In this document: positions 1 through 7,117 of the stretch, in pieces
Numbering within the stretch: position 1 is the stretch's first letter
Layout: the number at the start of each line of letters is the position of its first letter
Assembly: GCA_020724185.1 (NCBI GenBank)
Contig: DYHL01000055.1
Coordinates: 1 to 13,032, forward strand
Length of the DNA stretch: 13,032 nucleotides
DNA from: Candidatus Nitrosymbiomonas sp.
GTDB lineage: Bacteria > Sysuimicrobiota > Sysuimicrobiia > Sysuimicrobiales > Humicultoraceae
Direction of reading: 5' to 3'
Notes under the pieces: generated by a model
What the model was told of the DNA's origin: nothing
Databases searched by the model: none
Seen by the model: the letters and a program-made list of their open reading frames with translations, nothing else
Position numbers and translations under genes: made by a program

Positions 1-9
1 GCAGCAGGC

Positions 10-1077
10 CTAGCGCTTGATTCCCTTCAGGAATGCCGCGAGCTGCGTCTTGTCGGACGGAACCTTGATCTTGCCGGCGATGATGTCCTTCTTGAGGGCC
101 TCCAGGCGCGGGGTGACATCCTTCATCAACACGCGGTTGTGGTCGTTCACGGCGTAGCCCACGCCGCCTTCCTTCAGCCCGAACGACTGGACGCCGGCCT
201 TGTAGGTGCCGGCCACGATCGCCTTGATCGTTGAGTAGACCGCCACGTCCACGCGCTTCATCATGCTGGTGATGATGCGCGCGCGCTGGTCGGGTTTGGC
301 AGTCAGGGACTGGTCGGCATCCACGCCGATGGCCCACTTCTTCTTGGCCACCGCGGCCTCGAAGACTCCGATTCCGGTGCCGCCCGACGCATGGTAGATG
401 ATGTCCGCCCCGCGGTCGTACTGGGCGGTGGCGAGTTCCTTGCCCTTCACCGGATCGCGGAACGCCTCGCCCGTTGTCCCGGCGTAGTCCGAGAAGACCT
501 GGACGTTGGGCTTGACAAACTTGGCGCCGGCTATGTAGCCGGCCTCGAACTTCTCGATCAGGGGGATCTTCATCCCGCCGACGAACCCGATCTTGCCCGT
601 CTTGGACTTCAGCGCCGCAACAGCGCCGACCAAGAAGGACCCTTCGTGCTCGTTGAACAGCAGGCTGGCCACGTTGGGTTCCTTGTCAATGAACCCGTCC
701 ACGATGCCGAACTTCACGCCGGGGAACGCCTTGGCGACGCGGGTGATGCTGTCAGTGAACAGAAACCCAATGCCGAAGATCAGGTCATACTTCTCGCCGG
801 CCAGGAGGCGCAGTAGCTCCTCCCGGTTCTCGCCGCCCGCGGCGGGCTCCAGGTCTTTGGTCTGGACCTTGGCCCCAAACTCCTTCTGCGCCCGCGCAAG
901 ACCCGCGTAGGCCATGTCGTTGAAGGACAGGTCTCCTCGCCCTCCCACGTCGTAGACCATTCCTATCAGCAGCTTCTTGGGGGCCTGCGCCTGCGCGGCC
1001 GGAGGAACGGCCGACCATACCAGTACCGCCAGCGCCACGAGTACCAGGGACGCGGCGCGCAACGCGACTTGCTTCAT
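10..1077 (-). CDS. BMP/PnrA-family ABC transporter substrate-binding protein, nucleoside type
   Basis: This is a 355-residue periplasmic-binding-type protein of the BMP (basic membrane protein)/PnrA/Med family, whose characterised members bind purine nucleosides for ABC import. I start it at the ATG at 1077 because GAGGGG lies 8 nt upstream; the GTG at 1086 is the alternative and has no better site. Residues 1-30 form a signal peptide (Lys3, Arg7, a Leu/Val/Ala core, likely cleavage after AQA). No Cys follows, so it is not a lipoprotein, unlike Gram-positive relatives. Family marks are Asp43 and GGRGDLSFND (45-54), EHEGSFLVG (143-151), FVGGM (165-169), HASGGTGIGVFEAA (229-242) and GVDADQ (251-256). 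The length is normal and the TAG stop is inside the window. It follows ftsK by 94 nt. Permease and ATPase genes would lie beyond the left edge. The family call is firm; the exact ligand is inferred. Confidence 0.93.
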   Translation of the reverse strand: MKQVALRAASLVLVALAVLVWSAVPPAAQAQAPKKLLIGMVYDVGGRGDLSFNDMAYAGLARAQKEFGAKVQTKDLEPAAGGENREELLRLLAGEKYDLIFGIGFLFTDSITRVAKAFPGVKFGIVDGFIDKEPNVASLLFNEHEGSFLVGAVAALKSKTGKIGFVGGMKIPLIEKFEAGYIAGAKFVKPNVQVFSDYAGTTGEAFRDPVKGKELATAQYDRGADIIYHASGGTGIGVFEAAVAKKKWAIGVDADQSLTAKPDQRARIITSMMKRVDVAVYSTIKAIVAGTYKAGVQSFGLKEGGVGYAVNDHNRVLMKDVTPRLEALKKDIIAGKIKVPSDKTQLAAFLKGIKR

Positions 1078-1134
1078 CCCAACCACCCCTCTCTCACCTG
1101 CTGCCTGGTTGTGCGTGTGGTACTTCTGGCCGGA

Positions 1135-1165
1135 CCGGGGGGAGTCCTTCGGGCGGCTCCCGGGG
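1135..1165 (-). other. Possible hairpin between ftsK and the BMP gene
   Basis: The gap between ftsK and the BMP gene contains an imperfect inverted repeat: GGGAG at 1140-1144 pairs with CTCCC at 1157-1161, and CC/GG pairs inside it close a four-base loop (1146-1153). On the minus strand no run of T follows, so it is not a convincing intrinsic terminator. It could be a processing or stability element, or chance pairing in GC-rich DNA. Confidence 0.25.
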
Positions 1166-1171
1166 CATCGG

Positions 1172-3394
1172 CTACGAGGTTGGCGGCGCCTTCTTACGCA
1201 GGAGCCGGTCGAGATCGTCGAGGCCTATCAGCACGTCGCGTGGGTTGCTTCCCTGCACCGGACCCACGATCCCGCGTGCCTCCAACTCATCCACGAGCCT
1301 GGCCGCGGTCACATAGCCTATGCGCATCTTCCTCTGAAGCAGGGACACCGAGCCGTACCCGGTCCGCACGACCAGGCGGGCGGCCTCGAGAAGCCGCTCA
1401 CCATCGGCCGATTCCTCGATGGCCGCGGATTGCTGCGCCTCCACCAGCGCCTTGTCAAAGACCGGCGTCCCTTGCCCCCTCCACCATCCAACGAGCGCAC
1501 GGATCTCTTCGTCCGCGATGTACGCTCCTTGGGCGCGGATCGCCCGGGAGACACCCAGCGGCATGAAGAGCATGTCACCGCGGCCCAGCAGCTTCTCCGC
1601 TCCTGGCCCGTCCAGGATCGTCCGGCTGTCCACCTGGCTGGAAACCGCGAATGCCAGGCGCGATGGGATGTTGGCCTTGATCAGCCCGGTTATCACGTCC
1701 ACCGAGGGCCGCTGCGTCGCCACCACCATGTGGATCCCGGTGGCCCGGGTCATCTGGGCCAGGCGGCAGATGATGTCCTCGAAATCAGCCGGGGCCACCA
1801 TCATCAGGTCGGCCAGCTCGTCAACGATGATGACGATGTAGTACAACGGCTCGACGTCGGCGAGTTGGTTGTAACCCTGGATGTTGCGTGCGCCTGCCCC
1901 GGCGAACAGCTCGAAGCGCTGCTCCATTACCCGCAGCATGTCCTTGAGCACGCTGGCGGCCTGGCGGGGGTTCGTGACCACGGGCGTCAAGAGGTGAGGG
2001 ATCTCGTTGTAGTCCGTGAGCTCCACCCGCTTGGGATCGATCATGACAAACCGAACCTGGAGGGGAGTGCTGCGGAACAGCAGGCTGGCAATCATCGCGT
2101 TCAGCGCGACCGACTTCCCGGACCCGGTCGCACCGGCAATAAGCAGGTGGGGCATCTCAGCCAGGTCGGCCACGATTGCGTGGCCTGCGATGTCCTTTCC
2201 AATCGCGACCACAAGCGGCGAGGTGGCCTTTTGGAAGACCTCCGCCGCCAGGATCTCCCTCAGGTGCACCAAGCTTGCCTTCAGGTTGGGCAGCTCGATC
2301 CCGATCGCCGACTTCCCTGGAATTGGTGCCTCAATCCGCACGCTCTGGGCGGCCAGGTTGAGGGCGATGTCGTTGGTGAGGCTGGTGATCCTCTGGACCT
2401 TGACCCCGGGCTCGGGCTGAACCTCAAAGCGCGTCACCACCGGCCCGACCTCCCAGTGCACCACGCGCGCCTTGACCCCGAAGCTGTCCAGCGTCTGCTC
2501 GAGGGCCCGGGCCGTTTCCGCCGGGTCTACCCGACCACGCGCCTTGGCTCCCCCACCCTCCCCTACCATTGACACAGGCGGAAGCCGGTAGTCCTCCGAT
2601 GCGAAATCGAGCCGTCCCTGCTGAACCTGTTCCTGGGTGCCCGATGCCTTGGACCGCGCCCTGGCGCGGATCTGCGCATCCGGTGCTGGTGGTGAGACGC
2701 CTTCCGGAGGCGCCATCACGGGCTCACCCGGAGCCGGTGCAGCCGGAGGATGGGCCGGGGATTGCGTCACCCGGCGTTGCCTGCTCAAGCGGGCCTGAAG
2801 CGCGGCCCAGAGAGCGTGCACACCCGCCGCGACAAGGCGAACCAGGCGTGCGGCCAGGCGGAAGAGCGCGGCCGCAAGCAGGATCCCTCCTCGCGCGGCG
2901 GCGCGGAGGCCTGCCCCAGCCGACGCAAGCGTGACGCCCATCAGCAGGCCTAGACTCATCACCGCCATCACGCCGATGGCCGCCCACATCCCGTTCCGAC
3001 CGAGCCCGCGGGCGAGGACCCAGGTGAGACCGCCCCCAATTGCGCCTCCGCTCCTCCCTTCCAGCCCAGCGCCTAGAAGATCTGCGCCGGCGGTCCACGC
3101 GTGCAGTGCCAGCAACGCCGTGGCCGACCCCAGGAGGAACCCCACGATCCTCCTGCTCAGACGGGCGCGTTCGCCCGCGGCCATGAGGATCAGCCCGGCC
3201 ACCAGGACATAGGCAGGAAGCGCAGGGGCCGCCGTGCCCAGCAGGAAGCGCTGCCACCGGGCCAGCGCCAGGGGGATGCCGGTCGCGCCCGGAAGGAACG
3301 CCAGGCCTAGCACGATCGCAACCAGCACAAGCACCATTCCGGCCGCGACCGGGCGGTTGTGCGAGGGCGGGCGAGACTGCCTTCGCCGGGCCAT
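1172..3394 (-). CDS. ftsK: DNA translocase FtsK/SpoIIIE
   Basis: This is a 740-residue membrane-anchored ATPase that pumps double-stranded DNA during chromosome segregation at the division septum. The ATG at 3394 is chosen because GAGG lies 8 nt upstream, overlapping the end of uppP; an in-frame ATG at 3442 would overlap uppP by more than 40 nt. The N-terminus has about four membrane segments (roughly 16-38, 56-74, 82-101, 136-158). A Pro/Ala/Arg-rich linker follows (about 205-285). The motor carries Walker A GATGSGKS (421-428), Walker B IIVDELADL (522-530) and VVATQRPSVDVITG (557-570). The C-terminal gamma winged-helix domain (about 665-722) reads KOPS/SRS-type DNA signals. The length matches SpoIIIE-type proteins (about 790) rather than the long E. 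coli FtsK. The linker is shorter than in proteobacteria. It ends the dapB-asd-dapA-uppP-ftsK run. Confidence 0.97.
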   Translation of the reverse strand: MARRRQSRPPSHNRPVAAGMVLVLVAIVLGLAFLPGATGIPLALARWQRFLLGTAAPALPAYVLVAGLILMAAGERARLSRRIVGFLLGSATALLALHAWTAGADLLGAGLEGRSGGAIGGGLTWVLARGLGRNGMWAAIGVMAVMSLGLLMGVTLASAGAGLRAAARGGILLAAALFRLAARLVRLVAAGVHALWAALQARLSRQRRVTQSPAHPPAAPAPGEPVMAPPEGVSPPAPDAQIRARARSKASGTQEQVQQGRLDFASEDYRLPPVSMVGEGGGAKARGRVDPAETARALEQTLDSFGVKARVVHWEVGPVVTRFEVQPEPGVKVQRITSLTNDIALNLAAQSVRIEAPIPGKSAIGIELPNLKASLVHLREILAAEVFQKATSPLVVAIGKDIAGHAIVADLAEMPHLLIAGATGSGKSVALNAMIASLLFRSTPLQVRFVMIDPKRVELTDYNEIPHLLTPVVTNPRQAASVLKDMLRVMEQRFELFAGAGARNIQGYNQLADVEPLYYIVIIVDELADLMMVAPADFEDIICRLAQMTRATGIHMVVATQRPSVDVITGLIKANIPSRLAFAVSSQVDSRTILDGPGAEKLLGRGDMLFMPLGVSRAIRAQGAYIADEEIRALVGWWRGQGTPVFDKALVEAQQSAAIEESADGERLLEAARLVVRTGYGSVSLLQRKMRIGYVTAARLVDELEARGIVGPVQGSNPRDVLIGLDDLDRLLRKKAPPTS

Positions 3395-3399
3395 GCTGG

Positions 3400-4227
3400 C
3401 TACCTCGCCGTGAACAGGACCAACAGGCCGACCACCCAGCAATAGGCGCTGAACGCGATCAGCCGGTGGCGTTTGATGAGATCAACCAGCCACACAATGG
3501 CCAGCCCGCCTGAGATGCAGGCCACGGCCGCACCCACCAGTAGCTCCAGCGGCGCATACCCCATGCGTGTGGCCATCCCAGCGTCCTTCAACGCGAAGGC
3601 GCTGGCTCCTGCGATGGCCGGGATGGAGATGAGGAACGAAAGCCGGGCGGCCTCCGTGCGCCGCATTCCTAGCGCCAGGCCGGCCACTATCGTGGTCCCA
3701 GACCGCGAGATCCCCGGCACAATCGCCAGGGCCTGCGCCAGGCCCAGTATAACACCATCCCTAACCGTGGCTTCCCCGGCGGACCTCGTGCCGCGCTCGC
3801 GGCTCCAGAGCAGGATCAGGCCGGTGACGAGAAGCTGCGCCGCGGTGGCGCGGACCGATTCGAACATCCGTTCCAGCGGGCCGGCAAGCACGAGGCCAAG
3901 CACCGCGGTGACCGCGGTGGAAGTCACGATCGCCGCCGCCATTCGAGCCGCGGGATCCGAGGACCGTGCGCCCGGGCCAGCGGGCCTTCGCAGGAGCCCG
4001 GGGAGACTCTGAACGATCCCCACAACGTCCGGCCAGAACAGCACGCAGGCTGCCAGGACGGTGCCCAGATGCAACGCGGCCTCCAGCACGAGCCCAGGCC
4101 TGGGCATGCCCAGGTAGTGCTCGGCGAACAGCAGGTGGGCGGTACTGCTAACAGGGAGGAACTCGGTCAGCCCCTGGACGATTCCAAGGACCACGAGGTC
4201 GAGCACAGATGCTCTGCCAGGGTTCAC
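3400..4227 (-). CDS. uppP: Undecaprenyl-diphosphatase UppP (BacA family)
   Basis: This integral membrane enzyme removes a phosphate from undecaprenyl diphosphate, regenerating the lipid carrier for peptidoglycan and other wall polymers; overproduction gives bacitracin resistance in other bacteria. The chosen GTG at 4227 gives 275 residues and a GTGA overlap with the dapA stop, suggesting coupled translation. A GTG at 4206 (268 residues) is an equal alternative. The ORF extends in frame to 4404, but that extra part lies inside dapA and has no family similarity. Family signatures are QGLTEFLPVSSTAHL (18-32), with the (E/Q)xxxE motif at Gln18-Glu22 and His31, and PGISRSGTT (171-179) with Arg175. 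About seven to eight hydrophobic segments are visible. Only 5 nt separate it from ftsK. Its position after the diaminopimelate genes fits a cell-wall operon. Confidence 0.96.
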   Translation of the reverse strand: MNPGRASVLDLVVLGIVQGLTEFLPVSSTAHLLFAEHYLGMPRPGLVLEAALHLGTVLAACVLFWPDVVGIVQSLPGLLRRPAGPGARSSDPAARMAAAIVTSTAVTAVLGLVLAGPLERMFESVRATAAQLLVTGLILLWSRERGTRSAGEATVRDGVILGLAQALAIVPGISRSGTTIVAGLALGMRRTEAARLSFLISIPAIAGASAFALKDAGMATRMGYAPLELLVGAAVACISGGLAIVWLVDLIKRHRLIAFSAYCWVVGLLVLFTAR

Positions 4228-5123
4228 GCCTGGGCCGGCATCAGCCCCAGCGCGCGGAGCACTGCCTGGATCTGCTCCTCCTCCTTGGGCGTAGCATCCA
4301 CCAGCGGCAGCCGGACCCGCCCGCAGTCGAAGCCGACCAGCCGCATGGCGGCCTTCACCGGCACCGGGTTGGTGGTTATGAACAGCACCTTGAAGAGCGG
4401 CCACAGACGGCGGTGCAGGCGCAACGCCTCTTCCACCTTACCGGCGAGGAAGGCCCGAATCATCGCCTGGATCTCCAGACCGGCCAGGTTCCCTGCAACG
4501 CTCACCACCCCCGTTGCCCCCACCGCCAGTTTGGGCAGCGTCAGGCTGTCGTCGCCGCTGTAGATGCTGAACCGGTCAGGAGTCCTCACGCGGATCTCCG
4601 ACACCTGGTCGAGGCTTCCCGCGGCCTCCTTGACGGCGATGATGTTTGGGATCTCGGCAAGCCGGGCCAGCGTCTCGGGCGCGCAGTTCACCCCGGTGCG
4701 TCCCGGAATGTTGTACAGCATCACCGGCAGCGGAGTGCTCTCGGCAACTGCCCGGAAGTGGGCGTAGAGCCCGTCCTGCGACGGTCGGTTGTAGTAAGGG
4801 TTCACCAGCAGCAGGCCGTCCGCACCAACGCGGTGCGCTTCCTTTGACAGGTGGATCGAGTGCGCGGTGTCGTAGGTTCCGGTTCCAGCGATTACCTTAG
4901 CCCGGTCGCCGGCGGCCTCCTTCACCGCGCCGAAGAGCCGAACCTTGTCGTCATCGGAGAGCGTCGGCGACTCCCCTGTCGTACCGGCAACCACCAGGCT
5001 GTCATTCCCGTTCGCGATCAGGCGGCCGGTAAGCGCCGCGGCTCTGGGGTAGTCAACCCGGTTGTCGGCGTCGAACGGCGTTACCATTGCGGTTATCAGA
5101 TGACCGAAGAACGGCATTGTCAT
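4224..5123 (-). CDS. dapA: 4-hydroxy-tetrahydrodipicolinate synthase DapA
   Basis: DapA condenses pyruvate with aspartate semialdehyde, the first committed step of lysine and diaminopimelate synthesis. It acts as a cytoplasmic class I aldolase with a Schiff-base lysine. The 299 residues form a typical TIM barrel. Visible active-site parts are AGTTGES (46-52, Thr48/Thr49), NPYYNRPSQDGLY (108-120, Tyr111), YNIPGRTG (137-144, Tyr137) and IIAVKEAAG (161-169, Lys165); each is four residues later than its E. coli counterpart. The start at 5123 overlaps the asd stop as ATGA. An in-frame ATG at 5117 is better placed relative to the AGGGGGG upstream (7 nt rather than about 1 nt) and may be the real start, shortening the protein by two residues. 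Its 3' end overlaps uppP by GTGA. It follows asd, which makes its substrate. Confidence 0.97.
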   Translation of the reverse strand: MTMPFFGHLITAMVTPFDADNRVDYPRAAALTGRLIANGNDSLVVAGTTGESPTLSDDDKVRLFGAVKEAAGDRAKVIAGTGTYDTAHSIHLSKEAHRVGADGLLLVNPYYNRPSQDGLYAHFRAVAESTPLPVMLYNIPGRTGVNCAPETLARLAEIPNIIAVKEAAGSLDQVSEIRVRTPDRFSIYSGDDSLTLPKLAVGATGVVSVAGNLAGLEIQAMIRAFLAGKVEEALRLHRRLWPLFKVLFITTNPVPVKAAMRLVGFDCGRVRLPLVDATPKEEEQIQAVLRALGLMPAQA

Positions 5124-6196
5124 CCCCCCTGGGGCTGCGCGGTCTTCCCGCGGCCGCGTAGCATGCCTGCTGCCAGCAGGTACTCGGCGATCTGCACCGC
5201 GTTAAGGGCGGCGCCCTTGCGCAGGTTGTCGGAACAGACCACGAGGCTCAGCCCGCGCGGGTCGAAGCGGTCAGCCCTGAGACGGCCCACGTACACCGGG
5301 TCGCGGCCCGCGGCCATCAGGGGTGTTGGCACGAGGTCGGCGGCCGGGTCGTCCACCACCTCAACCCCGGGTGCCGCCGCCAGGGCGGCGCGGGCCGCGT
5401 CAGGAGCCAGCGGCCGGTCCAAGTCCAGGTGAACTGCGAGCGTGTGCCCGACCATCACGGGCACGCGCATCGCCGTCACGCTGACCGGGAAGTCGGCGTC
5501 CAGTATCTTCCTCGTCTCCGCAACGATCTTGTTCTCTTCCTCGGTTTCGCCGTCCGGCTCCCACCGCCACTGCGGCCGGACGTTGAAGGCCACGGGTGAC
5601 GGGGTTCCCGCGGCCGCGGTAATGCGATCCGCGTCACCGGTCTCCAGGGCGTCGGAGTCCTCCAGCAGCCCCCGGCTCTGTGCCAGGAGCGCCCGCATGT
5701 TGTCCGCACCCCCGCCCGAGACCGATTGGTAAGTTGCCACGATGCAACGGCGGATTCCGGCCGCATCGTGTATCGGCTTCAGCGCCACAACAAGGGCCGC
5801 GGCGACGCAGTTCGGGTTGGCGATCACACCCTGGTGACCGTGCAGCGCACCTGCGTTGACCTCCGGGACGACCAGGGGCACCCGGGGATCCATCCGCCAC
5901 GTGGACGAGTTGTCAATGGCGACCCCACCGGCTTCGGCAACCGCCCAGGCCAACCGCCGGCTGGCGTCGTCGCCTCCGGCAAACAGCACCAGATCGGACT
6001 CCAGCACGCCGTCGCCCGTTTCCTCAACCCGCACCGGCCCGCCGCGAAAGACCAGGGTCCTGCCCGCGGACCGGGCCGTCGCGAACAGTCGAAGCGAGGC
6101 GGCGGGAAATCCCCGCTCCTCGAGAATCCGAACCATTGCGCCGCCCACCACGCCGGTGGCGCCGATCACTGCCACGCGAAGACCGCCGGTCACCAC
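5120..6196 (-). CDS. asd: Aspartate-semialdehyde dehydrogenase
   Basis: Asd reduces aspartyl phosphate to aspartate semialdehyde with NADPH, feeding lysine/diaminopimelate and threonine/methionine synthesis. The 358-residue protein opens with the nucleotide-binding GATGVVG (12-18). It carries the catalytic Cys130 in ANPNC, Gln157 in ATYQSVSGGG, and the Arg244/His251 pair in RVPVMVGH, with the same seven-residue spacing as in E. coli. The start is a GTG at 6196; the next codon is also GTG, and GGAGG lies 4 nt before the first and 7 nt before the second, so either could be used. The gap to dapB is 15 nt, and the TGA overlaps the dapA start. Unlike the Bacillus order asd-dapG-dapA, no aspartokinase gene lies between asd and dapA. 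Confidence 0.97.
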   Translation of the reverse strand: MVTGGLRVAVIGATGVVGGAMVRILEERGFPAASLRLFATARSAGRTLVFRGGPVRVEETGDGVLESDLVLFAGGDDASRRLAWAVAEAGGVAIDNSSTWRMDPRVPLVVPEVNAGALHGHQGVIANPNCVAAALVVALKPIHDAAGIRRCIVATYQSVSGGGADNMRALLAQSRGLLEDSDALETGDADRITAAAGTPSPVAFNVRPQWRWEPDGETEEENKIVAETRKILDADFPVSVTAMRVPVMVGHTLAVHLDLDRPLAPDAARAALAAAPGVEVVDDPAADLVPTPLMAAGRDPVYVGRLRADRFDPRGLSLVVCSDNLRKGAALNAVQIAEYLLAAGMLRGRGKTAQPQGG

Positions 6197-6211
6197 TGCC
6201 CCTCCGATCGA

Positions 6212-7018
6212 TTAGCGCAATCCTAGCAGATGCTCCAGGCCGTAGACCAGGCCGTTCAACGCGGGCAGGCGGCGGATCGCCAGCAGCAGTCCCGGCATGA
6301 ACGACTCCTCGCTCGTTGAATCGTGCCTTATCGTGAGCGCCTGTCCCGGACCGCCGAAGATCACCTCCTGGTGCGCGACCAGGCCCGGCAGGCGCACGCT
6401 GTGGACGCGGATCCCTTCGACCACGCCGCCCCGCGCGCCGACAACGAGTTCTTCCTCGACCACTGCCGCGGTTGGGACCTCTGCCCTCGCCGAGGCAATG
6501 ACGCGCGCGGTCTTCTGCGCCGTGCCCGATGGCGCGTCACGCTTGCGGTCGTGGTGCAGCTCGATGATCTCCACGTGGGGAAGGTAGGGCGCGGCAAGCC
6601 GGGCAAACTCGATCATCAAAACCGCGCCGATCGCGAAGTTGGGCGCGACCACGGCCCCGATTCCACGCTGAGCGGCCAGTTCGCCCAGGCGCTCGATCTC
6701 ATCCTGGGGAATCCCGGTGCTGCCCACGACCGGCCGGATGCCGGCCTCGATCGCCGCGCGGGCGTGCTCGGCCGCTGCCTGTCCCGGAGCGAACTCTACC
6801 AGCACTTCGGGGCCGGCGGTGATCACCGCTTCCATACTGTCGGTCACCGCCACTTCCAGTCGTGGGGCGCCCGCCTGTTCACCGGCGTCGCGCCCAACGG
6901 CCTGATCGCGGTCGAGCGCTCCGACCAGCAGCATGTCGGGCTGGCGGGCGATGGCGCGGATCGAGGTCCGACCCATCCGTCCTGCAGCACCGCTGACGGC
7001 GATACGGATCATATTCAT
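6212..7018 (-). CDS. dapB: 4-hydroxy-tetrahydrodipicolinate reductase DapB
   Basis: DapB reduces the DapA product with NAD(P)H to tetrahydrodipicolinate, the branch point to diaminopimelate and lysine. With the ATG at 7018 it has 268 residues, the family norm. Motifs are the nucleotide-binding GAAGRMG (10-16), GSTG (99-102), APNFAIGA (125-132), the active-site stretch ELHHDRKRDAPSGTA (153-167, with His155 and Lys159), and GARGGVVEGIRVHSVRLPG (194-212). Start choice is uncertain. No Shine-Dalgarno site precedes 7018 or the ATG at 7012; the upstream bases are C-rich. An in-frame GTG at 7072 does have AAAGGAG at good spacing but would add 18 unusual residues. I prefer 7018, coupled by an ATGA overlap to a 19-codon leader ORF. 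DapB is the first enzyme gene of the dapB-asd-dapA group. Confidence 0.95.
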   Translation of the reverse strand: MNMIRIAVSGAAGRMGRTSIRAIARQPDMLLVGALDRDQAVGRDAGEQAGAPRLEVAVTDSMEAVITAGPEVLVEFAPGQAAAEHARAAIEAGIRPVVGSTGIPQDEIERLGELAAQRGIGAVVAPNFAIGAVLMIEFARLAAPYLPHVEIIELHHDRKRDAPSGTAQKTARVIASARAEVPTAAVVEEELVVGARGGVVEGIRVHSVRLPGLVAHQEVIFGGPGQALTIRHDSTSEESFMPGLLLAIRRLPALNGLVYGLEHLLGLR

Positions 7019-7074
7019 GAGGGGAGGCGTTCGACGCCAGCGGCAGGAATTCCCGTCTGGGGGACGATACACAT
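7015..7074 (-). CDS. Candidate 19-codon leader ORF coupled to dapB
   Basis: An ATG at 7074 with AAAGGAG five bases upstream opens a 19-codon frame (peptide MCIVPQTGIPAAGVERLPS). Its TGA overlaps the dapB ATG as ATGA. This is the best ribosome binding site in the area, while dapB itself has none, so the arrangement looks like translational coupling. The peptide has no lysine codons, so classic lysine attenuation is not suggested. The competing explanation is that the same site serves the GTG at 7072, in the dapB frame, to make a longer DapB. Codon composition does not separate the two. Confidence 0.4.
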   Translation of the reverse strand: MCIVPQTGIPAAGVERLPS

Positions 7075-7079
7075 CCTGG

Positions 7080-7086
7080 CTCCTTT
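7080..7086 (-). promoter_or_regulatory. Strong Shine-Dalgarno site before the dapB leader ORF
   Basis: AAAGGAG on the minus strand lies 5 nt before the ATG at 7074 and 7 nt before the overlapping GTG at 7072. It decides between a leader ORF coupled to dapB and an N-terminally longer DapB. It also lies within the short 43-nt space between the two divergent starts. Confidence 0.6.
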
Positions 7087-7104
7087 GGCATGACCTTCAG
7101 AAAC

Positions 7105-7109
7105 GGAGG
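7105..7109 (+). promoter_or_regulatory. Shine-Dalgarno site of the plus-strand secreted gene
   Basis: GGAGG sits 8 nt before the ATG at 7118. It selects that start over the in-frame GTG at 7109, which overlaps the site itself. Its quality is one reason to accept the plus-strand ORF as a real gene. Confidence 0.65.
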
Positions 7110-7117
7110 TGGAGACG

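Noticed and set aside
977..2572. Long plus-strand open frame opposite ftsK and the BMP gene (531 codons)
   Set aside because: It is antisense to two certain genes, shows no known motif, and has a His/Arg/Gly/Asp-rich composition typical of GC-rich shadow frames.
4228..4404. N-terminal extension of UppP into dapA
   Set aside because: It would overlap dapA by 180 nt with no UppP-like sequence; the GTG at 4227 gives normal length.
4209..4847. Plus-strand open frame opposite dapA, and similar ones opposite asd and the M16 gene (5726-6226, 8177-8938)
   Set aside because: All lie antisense to well-supported enzymes and show no signal peptide, ribosome site or family motif.
6323..7093. Plus-strand open frame opposite dapB (256 codons)
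   Set aside because: It mirrors dapB, whose active-site motifs are all in place; its composition (Asp/His/Arg/Gly-rich) fits a shadow frame.
7019..7117. Lysine riboswitch before dapB
   Set aside because: The space between dapB and the plus-strand gene is far shorter than an L-box (about 170 nt), and no conserved L-box elements are visible.
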